Assembly: GCF_003752155.1 (NCBI RefSeq)
Contig: NZ_RJVG01000006.1
Coordinates: forward strand, 1-64,000
Origin: Mobilisporobacter senegalensis
GTDB taxonomy: Bacteria; Bacillota; Clostridia; Lachnospirales; Lachnospiraceae
Length of the DNA stretch: 64,000 bases
Direction of reading: 5' to 3'
This document shows positions 51,845 through 60,294 of this stretch, piece after piece. Position 1 is the stretch's first letter. Each line of letters starts with the position of its first letter. The notes beneath the pieces were generated by a model. That model did not search any database. It worked only from the letters and a program-made list of their open reading frames with translations, and was not told where the DNA came from. The position numbers and the translations under genes are program-made.

Positions 51845-53357
51845 TTTGTTCTCCCATCGCATATTTTATTATATTGTTTTGTGATATTTTTTCTCCTGAT
51901 AGATCAGCCATAATTAATCCATCATGCATCACCATTACTCTATCAGACATTGTTAGAAGTTCTTCCATCTCAGAAGTGATCATAATTACGCACAGACCTT
52001 GTTGACATAATTCATCTAAAATTTTATAGATTTCAATCTTGGCCCCTACATCAATCCCTCTTGTAGGCTCATTGAGTATTAAAATTTTAGGGTTTAATTC
52101 CAGCCATTTAGACAAAACAACTTTCTGTTGATTCCCTCCGCTCAAAGATTCTGCTTTTGTTTCAGGACTTGGAGTTTTTATACTGAATTTTTCAATCCAC
52201 TTCTTAGCAATGGAATTGTCTTTCCCAAAATCTATAAATTTCTTATTTTTATGTTTTGAATAATAGGCTGTAGTCATATTGATTTTAATACTGCTATTTA
52301 ATATCAGACCTTCCGTTTTTCTTTCCGCCGGTACATACGCCATGCCATGTTCAATTGCAGTAATTGGTGTATCTAATTTGATATTCTTTCCATCAACTAA
52401 AATTTCACCTGATATAATTCTTTCCTGTCCAAAAATGGCAGGTCCCAGATCATTATGCCCAGATCCCAGCAATCCATATACCCCTGTAATTTCCCCATAC
52501 CTTGCCTGAAATGTTACATCTTTTATATGGGTCGTGGACAGATGCCTTGCCTCTAATACAACATCACCTGGGTTTGCCTCTTTTTTAATATAAGTATCAG
52601 ATATACTTCTTCCAGCCATCATTGTAACGAATTTTTCTCTACTTGCATCTTGAATATCCATTCCGCCTACATTACATCCATCTCTGAGTACAACTACGCT
52701 GTCAGCAATACGGAATATTTCATCAAATCTATGGGATATATAGATAATTGCTATTCCTTTTTTAGCAACATTATGGATGAATTTAATGAGATTTTCTGTT
52801 TCTACATCATTTAATGCAGATGTTGGTTCATCCATAATTAATACTTTTGTCTGATCTGTTACCACTTTTGCTATTTCAATTAGCTGCTTTTGGGCAACGG
52901 TTAATCTTCCTATAATTTCTTTTGGATTAATATCAACACCAATTCTGGCCATAATTTTTCTAGCTTCTTCATACATTTTAGGATAATCTATTATGAAGCC
53001 CTTCTTGGGAATATTACCCATAAATATATTTTCTGCTACTGATATTGTACCTACATAATTTAATTCCTGATGTATAATACTAATTCCTTTTTCTGTCGCA
53101 TCGGATGGTTTATTGAATACTACCTTTTCTCCATTTATAAAAACGTCTCCTTCTTCACAGTTATGAACTCCGGATAAAACTTTTATTAAAGTGGATTTTC
53201 CTGCTCCATTCTCACCTAATAGTGCCAGTACTTCACCTTCTCGAAGTTTTAGGCTTACATTGGATAATGCTTTTACACCCGGAAATACTTTGGTTATATT
53301 TTTTGCTTCTAATACAATTCTTCTATTATTTAATTGCTTAACTTCACATGCGCTCAA
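51828..53357 (-). CDS. Sugar ABC transporter ATP-binding protein (RbsA type)
   Basis: 509 residues with two ABC domains in tandem. Domain 1: Walker A GENGAGKST, signature degenerate as LTVAQKQLIEIAKVV, Walker B VLIMDEPTSAL. Domain 2: Walker A replaced by GLLGSGHNDL as usual in RbsA, signature LSGGNQQKVVLSKWL, Walker B ILILNEPTRGID. This asymmetry (one consensus ATP site) is normal for the ribose/galactose/rhamnose importers. It lies 15 bp after the binding-protein gene. Confidence 0.95.
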   Translation of the reverse strand: MSACEVKQLNNRRIVLEAKNITKVFPGVKALSNVSLKLREGEVLALLGENGAGKSTLIKVLSGVHNCEEGDVFINGEKVVFNKPSDATEKGISIIHQELNYVGTISVAENIFMGNIPKKGFIIDYPKMYEEARKIMARIGVDINPKEIIGRLTVAQKQLIEIAKVVTDQTKVLIMDEPTSALNDVETENLIKFIHNVAKKGIAIIYISHRFDEIFRIADSVVVLRDGCNVGGMDIQDASREKFVTMMAGRSISDTYIKKEANPGDVVLEARHLSTTHIKDVTFQARYGEITGVYGLLGSGHNDLGPAIFGQERIISGEILVDGKNIKLDTPITAIEHGMAYVPAERKTEGLILNSSIKINMTTAYYSKHKNKKFIDFGKDNSIAKKWIEKFSIKTPSPETKAESLSGGNQQKVVLSKWLELNPKILILNEPTRGIDVGAKIEIYKILDELCQQGLCVIMITSEMEELLTMSDRVMVMHDGLIMADLSGEKISQNNIIKYAMGEQNERDE

Positions 53358-53372
53358 TGCTTCGCCTCCTTG

Positions 53373-54449
53373 TTACTTTTTGTCTATCATGAATTTAGAC
53401 CAAGGGAAGTTATCTTCTGGATAATGGTCTGTAATATTCTCCCATGTTACCAGTTCATGATCTATATATGATTTTTCAGGTGGAGTCTTTCCTTCCACTA
53501 ATTCATCGATAATAGGCAAAATCCACTCTCCATATCTTTCCGGGAAATATCCAACACTTCCAATCCATCCAGTCATACCTTTCGTTGCATATAAAGGTTC
53601 CACAAAATCAGCTGTACTATTATGACTATATAAGATCACATTATCCTGTCTGCCTGCCGTCTCCACAGCTGCCCATATACCTGCTCCTAAAACATCATTC
53701 ATGGCTACCACTGCTATACGCTTTGCATCAGGATGTGCCATTAAAAAGTCATTCATTCTTTGTTGAGATATTTGTGCATCATTTTGTGTATCTATCTCAA
53801 TAATTTTATCTGCCGGAATAATTAATCCTTCTTCCTCCATTCCAACGGTAAAATCCATTACACGTGGTGCTGTTACAGGTCCTGAGATTGGTTGAATTCC
53901 TCTTACAACATAATCAATTTCTCCATTCCATTTTTCTTTGATATATTGAGCCGCTGCTCTTCCTGCAATTTTACCTGCTTCAGAATTATCAGCGCCAAAG
54001 AAATACGCACCCGGATGAGCAATATCCACAGCTACTACTGGTACGTTAGCTGCATTCATTTTCTCCATTATTACAGGAGCAACTGTGTCATCTACATTGA
54101 ATTCAATAAAATATTCAATACCCATATTTAATAGATCATCTGCATTCTTTACAGCGGTAGCTCCATCTGAATTATTATCAACACATATTAATTCGTAACC
54201 TCGTTTTTCTGCTTCTTTTTCTACTGAATCACGGACCATCTTTCCAAATGAACCCTTTTCATTAATATTAGCAAAACCTACTTTAATTTTTTTATCTGAT
54301 TCTTTCTTTGCATCCCCATTGTCAGAACTTACTTCCGTATCTGAATTACTTGATGTATCTTTCCCTTCACCATCAACAGTACACCCAGATAAAGTAGTCA
54401 TTAATAGTACCATTGCTAACATAAATGATATTAGTTTTTTCTTTCCCAT
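53373..54449 (-). CDS. Sugar ABC transporter substrate-binding lipoprotein (RbsB type)
   Basis: 358 residues. Lipoprotein signal peptide with lipobox LSGC (Cys23), a Ser/Asp-rich linker, then a two-lobe sugar-binding fold (IKVGFANINEKGSFGKMVRDSVEKEAEKRG; GADNSEAGKIAGRAAAQYI; VVAMNDVLGAGIWAAVE). It captures the sugar outside the cell. First gene of a four-gene operon (binding protein, ATPase, permease, mutarotase) with a perfect upstream promoter. Sugar identity cannot be read from the sequence; L-rhamnose, L-fucose or L-arabinose are candidates from context. Confidence 0.93.
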   Translation of the reverse strand: MGKKKLISFMLAMVLLMTTLSGCTVDGEGKDTSSNSDTEVSSDNGDAKKESDKKIKVGFANINEKGSFGKMVRDSVEKEAEKRGYELICVDNNSDGATAVKNADDLLNMGIEYFIEFNVDDTVAPVIMEKMNAANVPVVAVDIAHPGAYFFGADNSEAGKIAGRAAAQYIKEKWNGEIDYVVRGIQPISGPVTAPRVMDFTVGMEEEGLIIPADKIIEIDTQNDAQISQQRMNDFLMAHPDAKRIAVVAMNDVLGAGIWAAVETAGRQDNVILYSHNSTADFVEPLYATKGMTGWIGSVGYFPERYGEWILPIIDELVEGKTPPEKSYIDHELVTWENITDHYPEDNFPWSKFMIDKK

Positions 54450-54583
54450 AATTTACCTCCTTGGTTTTAAAAAATACAATTTTTAATTTTTAAAGCAAAA
54501 AATAAATATACATTATTTTAAATCTTTTTTGTATTTATTTGTTTATTTTACACATATATATTATTTATTTTTGCTATATTTAC

Positions 54584-54612
54584 ATTATATTTGCTAATAT
54601 AATAGATGTCAA
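54584..54612 (-). promoter_or_regulatory. Consensus sigma-A promoter of the sugar importer operon
   Basis: Minus strand TTGACA (54612-54607), 17 nt, TATAAT (54589-54584), about 135 bp before the binding-protein gene. The 54450-54767 gap otherwise holds the FNT-gene terminator and AT-rich sequence with no ORF. Confidence 0.75.
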
Positions 54613-54694
54613 TAAATCCACATTGATAGGTTTACTTTAGACAACTTTGTTTAGTTCATGCACTTTAATACATTGCAGTCCAAAGTATTTCCAA

Positions 54695-54730
54695 TAAAAA
54701 AGAAACTATATATTCTCATATATAGTTTCT
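54695..54730 (-). terminator. Terminator after the FNT transporter gene
   Basis: Perfect stem AGAAACTATATAT/ATATATAGTTTCT with loop GAGA, followed by TTTTTTATT on the minus strand. Arm sequence is shared with the inverted-repeat element at 13174-13295. Confidence 0.85.
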
Positions 54731-54767
54731 CTAAAATAATAATGTTTTATAAAGTTCTTTAACTTAA

Positions 54768-55541
54768 TTAATCAGCAATGCTCATTGTTTTAATAGGCCA
54801 TGCCAGTAATACTGCTCCCCCCAGAATATTTCCGACTGTTACAAAGAACATACTCTTTAATACCAGATGCATAGGAAGTCCTCCAAGAAGAAAATAGCTA
54901 ATAGAAAATGTACCCATATTGGCGATACTATGCTCAAATCCAGCAACTACAAAGGACATAATTACAAGAAACATAATTATGAGCTTACCAATTTCTGTTT
55001 TCATGCGTACCCCTACTAAAACTGCAATACATACCATAAAATTGCATAGTATGCCGCGTAAGACCATCTGTAATGGAGATATTTCAAGTTTAGCAGCTAC
55101 AACATTTCTCATATATTCTGTCATGATTCCTGCAGATGCACCACCTTTTACAAATATGTATGATAAGATTACGGAGCCTATAAAATTACCAATATAGCTT
55201 ATAATCCAAACACGTGCCGCCATTCTCCAGGTACATTTTTTATCATATACTCCAAATGCCATTGTCATATTGTTTCCAGTAAATAACTCACCTCCAACAA
55301 ATACGATAAGTATAATAGCTGTTGGAAATAATAATGCATTCAGAAACTTACCTAAAGCAGGATTCGTACTATAAAATAATGCTGATGTTACGTTGGAGAG
55401 TATAATAGCAACCACTAAAAAGAAGCCGGCTACAATAGAACGCATTAAATATTTTCCGGGTTCCTTTTTGGATAATTCGTATTTTTTAACAGCGGAATCT
55501 GACATGATATTTATGTCACTTGTAAACATATTCTTATACAC
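54768..55541 (-). CDS. Formate/nitrite transporter family channel
   Basis: 257 residues, six membrane helices of the FNT fold (pentameric channels such as FocA, NirC, HSC). The signature GFEHSIANMG (about residues 208-217) includes the central His, and GGELFTGNNMTMAFG (about 82-96) is the re-entrant loop motif. It exports or imports formate, nitrite, hydrosulfide or similar monovalent anions. In a fermenting anaerobe formate export is the simplest guess. Single gene followed by a strong terminator. Confidence 0.93.
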   Translation of the reverse strand: MYKNMFTSDINIMSDSAVKKYELSKKEPGKYLMRSIVAGFFLVVAIILSNVTSALFYSTNPALGKFLNALLFPTAIILIVFVGGELFTGNNMTMAFGVYDKKCTWRMAARVWIISYIGNFIGSVILSYIFVKGGASAGIMTEYMRNVVAAKLEISPLQMVLRGILCNFMVCIAVLVGVRMKTEIGKLIIMFLVIMSFVVAGFEHSIANMGTFSISYFLLGGLPMHLVLKSMFFVTVGNILGGAVLLAWPIKTMSIAD

Positions 55542-55667
55542 TTCTTTCTTTTTAATTCTTAATTTTCGTCACCTAGTTCACTACTCTAACAGATTCCTGC
55601 TAGTTTTTCAATTATAAAATTAAAAATACTGTGTACAAAATACAATACAATTGTTTTATATACCTGC

Positions 55668-57302
55668 TTATCTTAAAGTTGCGCCAGTGCGTGCGCTATT
55701 TACTGTCTCTGCATATCTGCGTAATAAGCCTTTTTCTGCTTGGCGTTCAAGGTGCTTCCAGTTTTTCTTTCTCTTTTCAATCTCCGCTTCACTGACTTCA
55801 ATATTAATTAATCCCTGATATAAATCAACATTGACTTTATCACCATCTTGAATCAGAGCGATTGGACCTCCATCCGCAGCTTCCGGGCAAAGATATCCAA
55901 TACTTAATCCACCACTGGCACCTGAGAATCGGCCATCTGTAATAACAGCCGTATTGGGAATACTTTTAATTATCTCAGTAATACGATGTAATTCTTTCAT
56001 ACCAGGGCCGCCTTTTGGTCCTTCATAACGAACTATAACTGCATCTCCTGATACAATCTTCTTGTCACGGAATGCAGCATAACACTCATCCTCGCCTTCA
56101 AAGACCTTCGCTGTACCTTCAAATACACGTACATCCATAGGTACCGCTGATGTTTTCACAAGTGCTCCCATTGGTGCTAAATTGCCATATAATACTTGAA
56201 TTCCATCTGCCTGTGAGTATGGATTATCTAAACTTCGAATTGTTTCAGCATTGCCTTTTCCTGACTTTTCCAGCACTTCTCCCATTGTCTCACCACATAC
56301 CGTCAATGTATCTTTATGTATCACTGAAAGAAGTTCTTTTAGAACTGCTGGAATTCCCCCTGCATAATGAAGATCCATCACTGTTTTATTTCCATTCGGT
56401 GTAATTTCACATAGAACAGGAGTCTTAGAAGTGATTTCAGAAAAATCATCCCAATTTAAATCCAGACCAAGCTCTGCTGCAAGTGCCGGAAGATGGATAA
56501 GTGCGTTTAAAGAACCGCCAATTGCACTTAATAAGATGATTGCATTCTCCAATGCTTCTTTTGTCATGATTTTACTTGGAGTGATATTATTATGTACCAT
56601 CTTCATTAAAGCACTACCTGATTCTCTTGCAGAAAATCTTCTCATACTTGTACTGGAAGGAATCAGACTGCCTCCAGGAAGCATCATACCAAGTGCCTCA
56701 CAAAGAGCACCCATTGTATTTGCCGTTCCAAGAAATGGGCAAATACCAGGTCCGGTATAATATTCCAATGTACCTTCTATTAGCTGTCTTTCTGTAATTT
56801 CTCCTTTTAAAAATTGTTGACGAAGATCCTTAGAATCATTTGGTTTTATTTGTGCGTAGCAAGGTCCTGAAGTTACTATGATGGAAGGAAGGTTAATTCT
56901 TGCTGCCGCATTAAGCATGCCGGGTATGATTTTATCACACGCACCAAGAAATACAATTCCATCGAATACTCCTTCTCCAACAACCATGGCTTCAATGGAA
57001 TCCGTTATAATCTCACGATGTGGAAGGCAATATCTCATTCCGGAATGTCCTTGTGCAATACCATCGCACATAGCGATTGTATTAAATTCTATTGGTTCCC
57101 CCCCTGCCTCCAGGATACCTTTTTTTACTTCTTGTGCTAATTGTCTAAGTGGTTCATGTCCAGGGCATATTTCATTCCAGCTATTTGCAATTGCGATTAA
57201 TGGTTTGTGATCAAGGGAATCAATCGATATCCCGGCAGATGCTAAGTGTGCTTTGGATATGGCTTTTTGAAATGGTTCTAATTTATCAATTGCTCTTACC
57301 AT
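55668..57302 (-). CDS. IlvD/Edd-family dehydratase, probably a sugar-acid dehydratase
   Basis: 544 residues. Fe-S cluster cysteines as in dihydroxyacid dehydratase are Cys46, Cys122 (GACDKIIPG) and Cys188 (GICPFLGTANTMGALCEALG); ITDGRFSGASGGLSIGYLCPEA is the C-terminal active-site region. The family includes IlvD (valine/isoleucine synthesis), Edd (6-phosphogluconate) and aldonate dehydratases. No ilv gene is near. It lies 165 bp after a sigma-54-controlled PTS operon that encodes a KDPG aldolase, so dehydration of an aldonate (or its phosphate) to a 2-keto-3-deoxy acid is more likely. AGGAGG precedes the ATG. Confidence 0.85.
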   Translation of the reverse strand: MVRAIDKLEPFQKAISKAHLASAGISIDSLDHKPLIAIANSWNEICPGHEPLRQLAQEVKKGILEAGGEPIEFNTIAMCDGIAQGHSGMRYCLPHREIITDSIEAMVVGEGVFDGIVFLGACDKIIPGMLNAAARINLPSIIVTSGPCYAQIKPNDSKDLRQQFLKGEITERQLIEGTLEYYTGPGICPFLGTANTMGALCEALGMMLPGGSLIPSSTSMRRFSARESGSALMKMVHNNITPSKIMTKEALENAIILLSAIGGSLNALIHLPALAAELGLDLNWDDFSEITSKTPVLCEITPNGNKTVMDLHYAGGIPAVLKELLSVIHKDTLTVCGETMGEVLEKSGKGNAETIRSLDNPYSQADGIQVLYGNLAPMGALVKTSAVPMDVRVFEGTAKVFEGEDECYAAFRDKKIVSGDAVIVRYEGPKGGPGMKELHRITEIIKSIPNTAVITDGRFSGASGGLSIGYLCPEAADGGPIALIQDGDKVNVDLYQGLINIEVSEAEIEKRKKNWKHLERQAEKGLLRRYAETVNSARTGATLR

Positions 57303-57369
57303 AATATTCCTCCTATAAAAAAAGAGGTTATCTCCAAATACATTGAATCTATTATTATATTTATGAAGT

Positions 57370-57416
57370 AACTATATTTCAGAAATAGTTTATATATTGT
57401 ATGTTGAAATATAGTT
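57370..57416 (-). repeat. Inverted repeat between the PTS IIC and dehydratase genes
   Basis: AACTATATTTCA (57370-57381) and TGAAATATAGTT (57405-57416), 12-bp perfect arms, 23-nt loop. No T run. It could be an RNA-processing or partial termination site that sets expression of the dehydratase relative to the PTS genes. Confidence 0.55.
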
Positions 57417-57467
57417 CTTCAAAAAATAGAATTCTTTGTTTTGTAACAACCCCTATTGCTATCTATT

Positions 57468-58832
57468 TTACTGTTCTCTTACTGCTAATATTTCTGCTCT
57501 CTTTTTACTTAATTTACTCATAACTACCCAGGTTCCAGCTATAACTACCAGAAGAATTGGAATTGAAATAATTAAGTTACTTGTAAATGCTTTAAATACA
57601 AGGTAGCTTACCGTTAAACTTGTTGCTGCAAAAGAAGAAATTAGACTTCCGTCCGCTGCAATGTCAAGGCCTACACTTGTAGCAAGGGCTGTTAAGACCG
57701 GAGCTGTTGCTGTACCTGCTAAAAGAATTGCTCCTGTACACACAAGACCCATAATAACATTCTTAAATAAGTTACCTCTTGTAATTGCTACTACTAAAGC
57801 AACACGAAAAGTTACAACTGCAAGATCTGCAAATGGTAATACCCTGTTTCCTGGTAATAATGCTGCCATGAAAATAGTTAGAGGAATTACGATTAATGCT
57901 GTTGTGATAACATCAGGGTTACCAACTACAACTGCTGCATCAAGGCCGATAAGGAATTTTCTTCCTTTGAATTTTTCCTGGGTAAATTTCTTTGCTGCTT
58001 CTGAGATAGGCATTAAACCTTCCATGAATAAAGAAGTCATTTTAGGAATCAGAATCATAACTGCTGCCATGTTAACACCAAGAGATAAAATTTGTGACAC
58101 CGGATATTTTGCTAATGCACCGATGATACCTCCAAGAATAAGACCCATCATCATTGGCTCACCAAAGAAGCCTAAATATTTTTTTGCATCTTTAATCTTA
58201 AAATCAATTTTATTGATTCCTGGTATTTTATCTAATAACCAGTTAAGTGGTGCTGCTATTATAATAGAGGATAAAGCAGACATTGTTGGGAGTGAAACAC
58301 CTGGAATTCCAAAGTATTCTTCTACAAGTGGTGCTGTCCAGTCAGATAATTTAAATGTAATAATTGCCATAATTACAGTTGCTGCGATACCTAGAGGAAT
58401 ACTCTTAGTTACGAAGTAGACCATAATACCGACGATTGCCATATGATGATAATTCCAGATATCAACATCTAACGTATCTGTTGCTTTTAAAACTAACATA
58501 ATAATATTAGTTGCTAAGATACAAAAGATCAGAATACCAATAATTGGAGAGGACCAGGTTACTGCTGCAATTGCGCCCCAGCCTACATCAAGTATATCAA
58601 GTTTTATACCAAAATTTTCTACCATTGCCTGTGCTGCCGGTCCTAAATTAGATTTTAATAATCCAATAACTAAATTAATACCTGCAAACCCAATACCAAT
58701 TGTTAAACCTGAACGAAACGCTTTTGCTATTTTTACCTTGAAAATTAAACCGATTACCGTAATAATGATAGGAAGCAATACAATTGCCCCAGCATCAAGA
58801 ATTGTTTGAAACACATTAAAAAAGATTTGCAT
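57468..58832 (-). CDS. PTS transporter subunit IIC, galactitol (Gat) family
   Basis: 454 residues, about 10-12 membrane helices. Typical GatC features are the N-terminal IGIGFAGINLVIGLL, the DVGWGAIAAVTWSSP stretch and MTSLFMEGLMPISEAAKKF, with GLDAAVVVGNPDVITTALIVIPLT. It moves the sugar across the membrane while IIA and IIB transfer phosphate. It lies 23 bp after the IIB gene. Substrates of this family include galactitol, arabitol and several sugar acids or derivatives. Confidence 0.93.
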   Translation of the reverse strand: MQIFFNVFQTILDAGAIVLLPIIITVIGLIFKVKIAKAFRSGLTIGIGFAGINLVIGLLKSNLGPAAQAMVENFGIKLDILDVGWGAIAAVTWSSPIIGILIFCILATNIIMLVLKATDTLDVDIWNYHHMAIVGIMVYFVTKSIPLGIAATVIMAIITFKLSDWTAPLVEEYFGIPGVSLPTMSALSSIIIAAPLNWLLDKIPGINKIDFKIKDAKKYLGFFGEPMMMGLILGGIIGALAKYPVSQILSLGVNMAAVMILIPKMTSLFMEGLMPISEAAKKFTQEKFKGRKFLIGLDAAVVVGNPDVITTALIVIPLTIFMAALLPGNRVLPFADLAVVTFRVALVVAITRGNLFKNVIMGLVCTGAILLAGTATAPVLTALATSVGLDIAADGSLISSFAATSLTVSYLVFKAFTSNLIISIPILLVVIAGTWVVMSKLSKKRAEILAVREQ

Positions 58833-58855
58833 ACTTCTTTCCTCCTCTGATTAAA

Positions 58856-59134
58856 TTACTTCAAATGTGATAAAATTTCATCTAACGTACTCTCTTCGCC
58901 TACACCTGTTAGTAGAGAAATGGCCCCAACAACTGGTATTGTAACATCTCCGCCCGTAAATTTACCGGTCGTAACTAACAGATCAAATTGATCCGCTTTT
59001 GATTCTACTTCCAATAATTTGCATTGTGTCACAGAAACATCAATTCCATTGTCTTCGCATTTTTCTTTTATTTTCATTGCAACTACTGTTGATGTTGCAA
59101 TACCATTTCCACATGCTACTAAAATTCTTTTCAT
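58856..59134 (-). CDS. PTS subunit IIB, galactitol family
   Basis: 92 residues from the ATG at 59134, chosen because AAGGAG lies 9 nt upstream; the longer open frame would overlap the IIA gene. Phosphorylated cysteine is in ILVACGNGIATSTVVAMKI (Cys8), the GatB P-loop-like site. It accepts phosphate from IIA and passes it to the incoming sugar. It lies 13 bp after the IIA gene. Confidence 0.94.
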   Translation of the reverse strand: MKRILVACGNGIATSTVVAMKIKEKCEDNGIDVSVTQCKLLEVESKADQFDLLVTTGKFTGGDVTIPVVGAISLLTGVGEESTLDEILSHLK

Positions 59135-59147
59135 ATTAATAATCTCC

Positions 59148-59615
59148 TTATTCTTGTAATAGATATTTTTCAATTATGTTATAGATTATATCCTGGCTAT
59201 TGGATTCAATAATTTCTTTTACAGCCTCTTGATCTTGTATCAGACCAATAACTTTAGTCAGCATGTCAATGTGTCCATGGGCTTCTTTTAGAGCAAGCAT
59301 AATTACAAGGCTAATATCAATGCTATTATCCGGTTCATCCATTGCATGAAATTTTACCGGTTTATCTAAAATTCCTACACATATACTTGCTTCATTCACA
59401 TGTTCAACATCTGCATGAGGTATTGCTACATTAATATTTCCGGTATACAATCCGGTAGGAAATACTTTTTCACGATCTAAAATTGCCTGCTTATATGTAT
59501 CTTTTACTAAACCATTCTGGCAGAGCAAATCTGTCATTGAAGAAAGCACTCCCACATCAGTTGTCAGACCTTCTAATTTTACGATTTGTGATTTTGAAAA
59601 TTTAATATCGCTCAT
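59148..59615 (-). CDS. PTS subunit IIA, fructose/galactitol type
   Basis: 155 residues. Phosphorylated His67 in NVAIPHADVEHV, the hallmark of EIIA type 2. Takes phosphate from HPr. It lies 13 bp after the aldolase gene, inside the sigma-54-controlled operon. GAGAAAG is the ribosome site. Length is typical. Confidence 0.94.
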   Translation of the reverse strand: MSDIKFSKSQIVKLEGLTTDVGVLSSMTDLLCQNGLVKDTYKQAILDREKVFPTGLYTGNINVAIPHADVEHVNEASICVGILDKPVKFHAMDEPDNSIDISLVIMLALKEAHGHIDMLTKVIGLIQDQEAVKEIIESNSQDIIYNIIEKYLLQE

Positions 59616-59628
59616 ATCTTTCTCATCC

Positions 59629-60246
59629 TTAAACTAGTTTTGCTTCCATATCTATTATGGATTTTATGATTCCGTCTTCATTTTCATTGAGTATATCTTC
59701 TTTGTCAAAGATTCCTGATGCTATTCCGGCAAAGGAAGCTCCCCCATTAAAATACTCCTGAACGTTTTCTGTATTAATTCCACCTACAACCATCAATGGT
59801 AATTTACCCAGAGGTGCCTGAATATCAGTAATATACTGACTGCCAAGTCTTCCTGCCGGGAAAATTTTCACAATAGAGGCTCCATCATCAAAGCTTTGCT
59901 TGATTTCTGTTGGTGAAAATGCGCCAGGAACAGATATAATCTCATGCTCGTTACATAGATTTAATATATCTTTATTTAACATTGTTGGGGATAAAATGAA
60001 TGCTGCACCTGCTTCAATTACTGTTTTTGCCTGTTCGTAGGTCATGACCGTACCTGCTCCGACTTTAATGAAACCACCAAACTCCCTGCTGATCTTTTCT
60101 ATAGTAGATACAGCATCGGGAGAATTCATGGTGATTTCAACAGCCTGCAGTTTTGTTCCTACGAGGTTTTTTACTACAGTTCTGACTTGTGAATAGGTGT
60201 AACCTCTTAAGATGACAGTGACTTTGGGGAAGTTTTTAATGTCCAC
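59629..60246 (-). CDS. KDPG/KHG aldolase family protein
   Basis: 205 residues from the GTG at 60246 (AAAGGAG 8 nt upstream). The open frame extends to a TTG at 60294, but that part contains the -24/-12 promoter, so it is untranslated. Class I aldolase motifs: AVEITMNSPDA, KVGAGTVMTYEQA, FILSPTML, SVPGAFSPTEI and IVKIFPA with the Schiff-base Lys. It cleaves 2-keto-3-deoxy-6-phosphogluconate or a related compound to pyruvate and an aldehyde. First gene of the PTS operon, so the imported compound probably becomes a 2-keto-3-deoxy acid phosphate. Confidence 0.93.
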   Translation of the reverse strand: MDIKNFPKVTVILRGYTYSQVRTVVKNLVGTKLQAVEITMNSPDAVSTIEKISREFGGFIKVGAGTVMTYEQAKTVIEAGAAFILSPTMLNKDILNLCNEHEIISVPGAFSPTEIKQSFDDGASIVKIFPAGRLGSQYITDIQAPLGKLPLMVVGGINTENVQEYFNGGASFAGIASGIFDKEDILNENEDGIIKSIIDMEAKLV

Positions 60247-60277
60247 TTTTCCAACTCCTTTCTCACTTAATATATAG

Positions 60278-60293
60278 AGCAAGAAGCGTGCCA
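60278..60293 (-). promoter_or_regulatory. Sigma-54 promoter of the aldolase-PTS operon
   Basis: Minus strand TGGCAC (-24) at 60293-60288 and TTGCT (-12) at 60282-60278, separated by 5 nt: a full match to TGGCAC-N5-TTGCW. It lies 2 bp after the stop of the LevR-like activator gene and about 30 bp before the chosen aldolase start, with rpoN just upstream. Confidence 0.9.
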
Positions 60294-60294
60294 A

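Noticed and set aside
55668-57302. Firm assignment as IlvD of branched-chain amino acid synthesis
   Set aside because: The fold and Cys ligands fit, but neighbours are a PTS and KDPG aldolase, with no ilv genes near. I left the substrate open.
57661-58419. Plus-strand ORF of 252 residues inside the PTS IIC gene
   Set aside because: Antisense shadow of a membrane protein gene, with no ribosome site and no recognisable domain.
60247-60294. TTG start for the KDPG aldolase at 60294
   Set aside because: The extra 16 codons coincide with the -24/-12 promoter; the GTG at 60246 has AAAGGAG upstream and gives the usual family length.
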